A stretch of DNA of 10,232 nt from the NCBI GenBank assembly GCA_019310865.1, contig JAFDDL010000090.1:1-10232 (forward strand), written 5' to 3'. This stretch comes from Deltaproteobacteria bacterium. Lineage in GTDB: Bacteria; Desulfobacterota; Desulfobacteria; Desulfobacterales; JAFDDL01. The notes beneath the pieces are model-generated. The model worked only from the letters and a program-made list of their open reading frames with translations, did no database searches and was not told where the DNA came from. This document shows, piece after piece, positions 7,029-10,232 of the stretch. A program made the position numbers and the translations under genes. Every line of letters begins with the position of its first letter. Position 1 is the first letter of the stretch.

Positions 7029-7532
7029 ATGACGGATAAATATTTCATGAGCCGGGCGCTGGAACAGGCCCGCAACGCCCTGGCGGCGGGAGAGTTTCCC
7101 GTTGGCTGTGTCGTGGTCCATGAAAACCGGATCATTGCATACGCATCGCGCATCGGCACCACGGATGGCCAAACAAACGAAATCGACCACGCAGAGATGG
7201 TTGCCCTGCGACAAGTCCTTGCGCAAAACCCCAAAATCATCCCCAAAGCGGCAACCGTGTATGTTACCCTGGAACCTTGCCTGATGTGCTTTGGGGCGTT
7301 GCTCATTGCTGGAATTGGAAAAATCGTCTATGCATACGAAGATGTAATGGGCGGAGGAACCGGCTGCCCGCTCAGCAGTCTGCCATTATTGTACAAAAGT
7401 CGGCCACCGGTTATCGTCCCAAATATACTGCGAAATGAAAGTCTGGCATTGTTCAGATCTTTCTTTTCAAATCCGAGTAACCGATACCTGAAAGAGTCGC
7501 TGCTGGCCAAGTATTCTCTGGCAGCGTCTTAA
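7029..7532 (+). CDS. TadA-like cytidine/deoxycytidylate deaminase-family protein
   Basis: Zinc-dependent deaminase of the TadA/nucleoside-deaminase group, 167 residues, probably acting on a tRNA wobble adenosine or a free nucleoside or base. Seen: EFPVGCVVV (residues 22-30), the zinc and proton-shuttle motif DHAEM (His54, Glu56), and TLEPCLMCFGAL with zinc cysteines 84 and 87, followed by IGKIVYAYED. The spacing and the LEPCxMC context are those of TadA. However, the substrate-contacting stretch before HAE (usually N-R, then PTAHAEI) is RIGTTDGQTNEIDHAEM, so it may be a paralogue rather than the essential tRNA enzyme; hence no symbol. The ATG at 7029 follows GGGAAATGAGG. Palindromic element B lies directly upstream and the translation-factor operon downstream. 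Confidence 0.85.
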   Translation: MTDKYFMSRALEQARNALAAGEFPVGCVVVHENRIIAYASRIGTTDGQTNEIDHAEMVALRQVLAQNPKIIPKAATVYVTLEPCLMCFGALLIAGIGKIVYAYEDVMGGGTGCPLSSLPLLYKSRPPVIVPNILRNESLALFRSFFSNPSNRYLKESLLAKYSLAAS

Positions 7533-7588
7533 CCCTCAAAATTGCATAAACAACCTGGCCAATCGTTGTTAATATATGAAATTTTTTC

Positions 7589-7615
7589 TTGCATTTCTCA
7601 TTTTTGTCGTATAAT
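7589..7615 (+). promoter_or_regulatory. Predicted sigma70-type promoter of the infC operon
   Basis: A perfect -10 hexamer TATAAT (7610-7615) is preceded by TTGCAT (7589-7594) with a 15-bp spacer, or by CTTGCA with 16. The surrounding 60 bp are clearly AT-rich. Transcription would start near 7622, giving a leader of about 128 nt before infC. The short spacer makes the exact -35 uncertain; the -10 is the firm part. Confidence 0.6.
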
Positions 7616-7621
7616 GCTTTC

Positions 7622-7749
7622 ATCTTATTGGTGGTAAGCCGCACTGGTTCTGCGCCCAAATGGCGCGTGGCTCTTCAACAGCGAGTCTGTTTGAAACCAC
7701 GTCTAAGAACCGTGCTCCGGAATTCTTTTAATCCATAGGAGGTACCAGA
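7622..7749 (+). promoter_or_regulatory. Structured 5' leader of infC
   Basis: An untranslated leader with clear secondary-structure potential. GTGGT (7631-7635) can pair with ACCAC (7697-7701), enclosing AGCC (7637-7640) with GGCT (7669-7672) and the strong hairpin GCGCC-CAAAT-GGCGC (7652-7666). Two of its segments, GTGGTAAGCCGCA and CTGCGCCC...GGCGCGTGG.CTCT, recur in the spacer before rpmI. In other bacteria this operon is controlled by L20 and IF3 binding the mRNA; a similar role here is inference. The leader is not recognisably the Firmicute L20 leader. Confidence 0.5.
7737..7743 (+). promoter_or_regulatory. Shine-Dalgarno site that fixes the ATA start of infC
   Basis: AGGAGGT, fully complementary to the 16S anti-SD core, lies six bases (ACCAGA) before ATA at 7750. 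No ATG, GTG or TTG follows at a workable distance in the IF3 frame, so this strong site is paired with a non-canonical start codon. Confidence 0.85.
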
Positions 7750-8289
7750 ATAGTCTCAAGAGGAAATAACCGATATGGCAGCCGGTCCGACCGGACCAAC
7801 ATTAACTCGAGAATCCGTGCCAGGGAAGTGAGGGTCATTGATCCGGATGGAAACCAGGTTGGTATTATTCCGATTCAGGAGGCCTTAGAAAAAGCCGCGA
7901 ATTTCGGCCTTGATCTGGTTGAAGTATCACCCACAGCGAAACCGCCGGTCTGCAAAATTATGGATTATGGCCGATTCAAGTATGAGCAGACCAAGAAACT
8001 GCAGGAAGCCAAGAGGAAACAGGCGAGCTTTCAGGTAAAGGAAATCAAGCTCAGACCCAAAACCGGACAGCATGACCTTGAGACAAAGATCGGCCATATT
8101 AAAAAGTTCATCGGAAAACGAGACAAGGTAAAGGTCACCGTGATGTTTCGGGGACGTGAGATCAGCCTGTCATCACTCGCCAGACGGTTGCTGGAAGAAG
8201 TCGTTGAAGAAACACAGGAAATCGCTGTGGTGGAATTGCCGCCCAAATTCGAAGGTCGGACGATGATTATGGTGCTGGCGCCCAAATAG
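7750..8289 (+). CDS. infC: Translation initiation factor IF-3, non-canonical ATA start
   Basis: IF-3 binds the 30S subunit, keeps it apart from 50S and proofreads the start codon and initiator tRNA. With the ATA at 7750 the product has 179 residues, the usual IF-3 length. Seen: N-terminal INSRIRAREVRVIDPDGNQVGI (from residue 18), ALEKAANFGLDLVEVSP, PPVCKIMDYGRFKYEQTKK, the lysine-rich linker, then the C-terminal domain KEIKLRPKTGQHDLETKIGH, KVKVTVMFRGREI and the final FEGRTMIMVLAPK. The frame is open from 7732, and before the GTG at 7828 (codon 27, inside the conserved REVRVID) it contains no ATG, GTG or TTG. AGGAGGT stands six bases before the ATA. E. coli infC uses AUU and is self-repressed because IF-3 rejects such codons; ATA here fits the same logic. 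It is the first gene of the infC-rpmI-rplT-pheST unit. Confidence 0.93.
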   Translation: MVSRGNNRYGSRSDRTNINSRIRAREVRVIDPDGNQVGIIPIQEALEKAANFGLDLVEVSPTAKPPVCKIMDYGRFKYEQTKKLQEAKRKQASFQVKEIKLRPKTGQHDLETKIGHIKKFIGKRDKVKVTVMFRGREISLSSLARRLLEEVVEETQEIAVVELPPKFEGRTMIMVLAPK

Positions 8290-8510
8290 AAACAAACCAG
8301 TGTGTGGTGCCGCATGTAAAAAAACCATGCAGGGATGAATATTTTCGGGTGCGGGAATAATGTCTGCGCCCTTTGTGGCGTGGGCCTCTAAATGTTGCTC
8401 ACGCTTTCTATTTTTAACACCGGCTGTCGGATCCGCTGGGCCACCCGGATTTGAAACCCATCGAAAAAGGATCCTTTTTCGAAACAAATACTGAAGGAGA
8501 GCTTGTCAAC
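8290..8510 (+). promoter_or_regulatory. Long structured spacer between infC and rpmI (putative second regulatory leader)
   Basis: There are 221 bp without a gene, unusually long inside this normally tight operon. Potential hairpins include GCATG/CATGC (8312-8332 area), CGCC-CTTTGT-GGCG (8367-8380), ATCCG/CGGAT (around 8431-8450) and a perfect 22-bp palindrome (8461-8482) just before the ribosome site. Two segments match the infC leader: GTGGTGCCGCA (8304-8314) and CTGCGCCC...GGCGTGGGCCTCT (8364-8389). E. coli controls rpmI translation through L20 binding in the corresponding region, so autoregulation is plausible but unproven. Confidence 0.5.
8461..8482. repeat. Perfect 22-bp palindrome before the rpmI ribosome site
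   Basis: TCGAAAAAGGA followed directly by its exact reverse complement. It can form a hairpin with a 9-bp stem and a four-base loop. It ends about 11 bases before the AAGGAGA of rpmI. No run of U follows, so it does not look like an intrinsic terminator; a role in shaping ribosome access or a protein site is possible. Confidence 0.7.
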
Positions 8511-8708
8511 ATGCCAAAAATAAAAACGAACAGGGCCGCTGCCAAACGATTCAAGCGGACGGGAACCGGAAAAATCAAGTTTTCAAAATCCCATGCCGGT
8601 CATATGTTGACCAAAAAAACAACCAAACGTAAACGGTCGCTCCGCAAAGGACAAATATTAGACAAAAGCAACATGAAGGAGCTTCGATTGTTGCTGCCCA
8701 ATGGATAG
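8511..8708 (+). CDS. rpmI: 50S ribosomal protein L35
   Basis: A 65-residue, strongly basic protein of the large ribosomal subunit. Seen: the canonical start MPKIKTNRAAAKRFKRTGTG, then HAGHMLTKKTTKRKRSLRKG and the C-terminal LLLPNG. Length is normal for L35. The ATG at 8511 follows AAGGAGA at a good distance; an upstream in-frame TTG at 8451 would only add 20 unconserved residues. rplT starts 15 bp downstream. Confidence 0.97.
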   Translation: MPKIKTNRAAAKRFKRTGTGKIKFSKSHAGHMLTKKTTKRKRSLRKGQILDKSNMKELRLLLPNG

Positions 8709-8723
8709 TCGAGGAGATAAACA

Positions 8724-9074
8724 ATGCGAGTCAAAAGAGGTTTCAAAGCAAGAAGACGTAGAAAAAAAATCTTAAAATTGGCCAAAGGGTTTCGAGGGGG
8801 CCGCAGTAAGCTAATTCGGACCGCTGCCGATTCCGTTGACAAGGCCCTGATGTATGCCTATCGAGACCGCCGTCAGCGAAAACGCGATTTCAGAAAACTG
8901 TGGATCACCCGCATCAATGCGGCCGCCCGCATGAATAATTTGAGTTACAGTCGGTTGATTCATGGCCTGAAAACAGCCGGTGTCGATCTGGATAGAAAGG
9001 TGTTGGCTGAACTGGCTGTTTCGGATCCCCAGGGCTTCACCCAAATCGCCCAGATGGCCGCACAGCAAGTATAG
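8724..9074 (+). CDS. rplT: 50S ribosomal protein L20
   Basis: A 116-residue large-subunit protein needed for early 50S assembly. Seen: [20 protein letters not shown] and [14 protein letters not shown] (the extended basic N-terminus), [16 protein letters not shown] and [16 protein letters not shown] (the globular part), and [14 protein letters not shown]. The sequence and length are canonical. GAGGAGA precedes the ATG. In E. coli and Bacillus, L20 represses its own operon by binding the mRNA, which makes it the first candidate for the repeated leader motifs upstream of infC and rpmI. Confidence 0.98.
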   Translation: MRVKRGFKARRRRKKILKLAKGFRGGRSKLIRTAADSVDKALMYAYRDRRQRKRDFRKLWITRINAAARMNNLSYSRLIHGLKTAGVDLDRKVLAELAVSDPQGFTQIAQMAAQQV

Positions 9075-9076
9075 CG

Positions 9077-10099
9077 GTGTGTTCCGTGGAGACAAACAGC
9101 CAACAAATTCTAACCGATGCCGTCACCGAATTGGAGACCGCTACCGATCGGAACGGCATAGAAGCCCTTTCGGTAAAATACCTGGGCCGAAAAGGGCGGA
9201 TTACTCAATTTCTTCGGTCCATTTCTCAGCTTCCGGAATCCGATCGGCCCCTGGCCGGAAAAAAAGCCAATGAGGTCAAAAAAACCCTGAACCGGGCCAT
9301 AAAAGCCGCCCTGGCTCGCCTGGACAGTGCCGAAGCAGATCCTGCCGGCATTGATGTTTCACTACCGGGCCGCATCGCCGCCCAGGGAGCACAGCACCCG
9401 ATTTCCAAAACGAACCGGGAAATCTGTGAAATCTTCAGTCGTATCGGTTTTGACATTGTCGAAGGACCGGAAGTCGAAACGGATTATTATAATTTCGAGG
9501 CGCTGAATTTTCCGAAAAATCACCCGGCCCGGGACATGCAGGATACCTTCTTTGTCTCCGATGATATTGTGCTTCGAACCCATACGTCTCCACTTCAGAT
9601 TCGAACCATGGAAAAATATCCACCACCGGTGAGCATTATCGCTCCGGGTAAGGTGTATCGATGTGATTCGGATATCACCCACACCCCCATGTTCCACCAG
9701 GTGGAGGGTCTATATGCCGGTGAAAATATTTCATTTGGAGACCTCAAAGGCGTCCTGACCGCTTTTGTCCACCAGATTTTCGATGACCGGACGTCCATTC
9801 GGTTTCGCCCAAGCTTTTTTCCTTTTACCGAACCGAGCGCGGAAGTGGATATTCTCTGTGTCATGTGCCGCGGCAAAGGCTGCCGCGTCTGTTCCAGGAC
9901 CGGGTGGCTGGAAATTTTAGGATCGGGAATGGTTCATCCGAACGTGTTTAAATTTGCCGGGTACGATCCCGAGCGAATCACCGGGTTTGCTTTTGGGATG
10001 GGTATCGAGCGAATTGCCATGCTTAAATACGGCATTGATGATATTCGGGTGTTTTTTGAAAACGATCTCCGTTTTCTCGGACAATTTATCTCCTTTTGA
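9077..10099 (+). CDS. pheS: Phenylalanyl-tRNA synthetase, alpha subunit
   Basis: Catalytic subunit of the alpha2-beta2 class II enzyme that charges tRNA-Phe. The 340 residues show an N-terminal coiled-coil arm (about 1-90, with VKYLGRKGRITQFLR), motif 1 around GFDIVEGPEVETDYYNFEAL, THTSPLQ (169-174), motif 2 GKVYRCDSDITHTPMFHQVEG (191-211) and motif 3 GFAFGMGIERIAML (303-316). Between motifs 2 and 3 lies CVMCRGKGCRVC (Cys261, 264, 269, 272), a zinc-knuckle-like insertion seen in many PheS proteins. The start is uncertain: GTG at 9077, two bases after the rplT stop, or GTG at 9086, which gives METNSQQ. Neither has a strong ribosome site, which suggests coupling to rplT. Confidence 0.97.
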   Translation: MCSVETNSQQILTDAVTELETATDRNGIEALSVKYLGRKGRITQFLRSISQLPESDRPLAGKKANEVKKTLNRAIKAALARLDSAEADPAGIDVSLPGRIAAQGAQHPISKTNREICEIFSRIGFDIVEGPEVETDYYNFEALNFPKNHPARDMQDTFFVSDDIVLRTHTSPLQIRTMEKYPPPVSIIAPGKVYRCDSDITHTPMFHQVEGLYAGENISFGDLKGVLTAFVHQIFDDRTSIRFRPSFFPFTEPSAEVDILCVMCRGKGCRVCSRTGWLEILGSGMVHPNVFKFAGYDPERITGFAFGMGIERIAMLKYGIDDIRVFFENDLRFLGQFISF

Positions 10100-10166
10100 T
10101 CTGTTTCCCTTCAAAATTACCCTGATCCGGAGAAACGATATCCACCATTGGTTAAGGTAAAAAGTT

Positions 10167-10232
10167 ATGAAAGTAAGCTTAAGCTGGCTGAAGGATTATG
10201 TTTCCGTTGATATGGATTCGACAGCCCTTGCC
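10167..10232 (+). CDS. pheT: Phenylalanyl-tRNA synthetase, beta subunit, first 22 codons
   Basis: The reading frame from ATG 10167 gives MKVSLSWLKDYVSVDMDS, the standard PheT N-terminus (MKxSxxWLxxYV), and continues past the window edge. AAGGT lies about nine bases upstream. The 67-bp gap after pheS shows no terminator, so pheST is presumably one unit. Most of the gene lies outside the window. Confidence 0.93.
   Translation, partial: MKVSLSWLKDYVSVDMDSTALA

Noticed and set aside
1..10232. tRNA, rRNA genes and CRISPR arrays
   Set aside because: No cloverleaf pattern, rRNA-like stretch or regularly spaced short direct repeats were seen on either strand; the only strong repeats are the two palindromic elements.

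Overview
The window looks like chromosomal DNA of a dissimilatory sulfate reducer of the Desulfobacterota (Desulfosarcina/Desulfococcus-like by gene content; the genus cannot be fixed from this sequence alone). The main evidence is the aprB-aprA pair for adenylylsulfate (APS) reductase on the minus strand at the left. The genes on the right have the usual bacterial infC-rpmI-rplT-pheS-pheT order.

Layout. (1) Positions 1-2307, minus strand: aprB then aprA, running off the left edge, with strong Shine-Dalgarno sites and a good sigma70-type promoter (TTGACA, 17 bp, TATTAG) that implies a leader of about 250 nt. (2) Positions 2308-2843: AT-rich gene-free DNA ending in copy A of a palindromic, MITE-like element. 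(3) Positions 2844-3659, plus strand: a divergent short-chain dehydrogenase/reductase with no lysine at the catalytic position. (4) Positions 3700-6185, minus strand: a tight three-gene unit, dGTPase-like HD hydrolase followed by two different YkgJ-type cysteine-cluster proteins. (5) Positions 6288-7532, plus strand: a small HsdR-N-domain protein and a TadA-like deaminase, separated by copy B of the same element. (6) Positions 7589-10232, plus strand: promoter, structured leader, infC, a second long structured leader, rpmI, rplT, pheS and the first 22 codons of pheT.

The most notable observations are these. First, two copies (155 and 173 bp) of a non-coding element each form one long imperfect palindrome with about 10-bp terminal inverted repeats and apparent 3-bp target duplications (TTA and TAA). 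Copy B sits exactly at the stop codon of the HsdR-N gene; removing it leaves a 13-nt spacing to the deaminase gene, so the element seems to have split a former operon. Second, infC has no ATG, GTG or TTG start in frame before codon 27. The start supported by the sequence is ATA at 7750, six bases after a perfect AGGAGGT, which is a plausible IF3 autoregulation switch. Third, the leaders of infC and rpmI share two sequence/structure motifs, suggesting a duplicated regulatory RNA site, possibly for L20 or IF3. The rest of the window is conventional in content. No tRNA, rRNA, CRISPR array or complete insertion sequence was seen.
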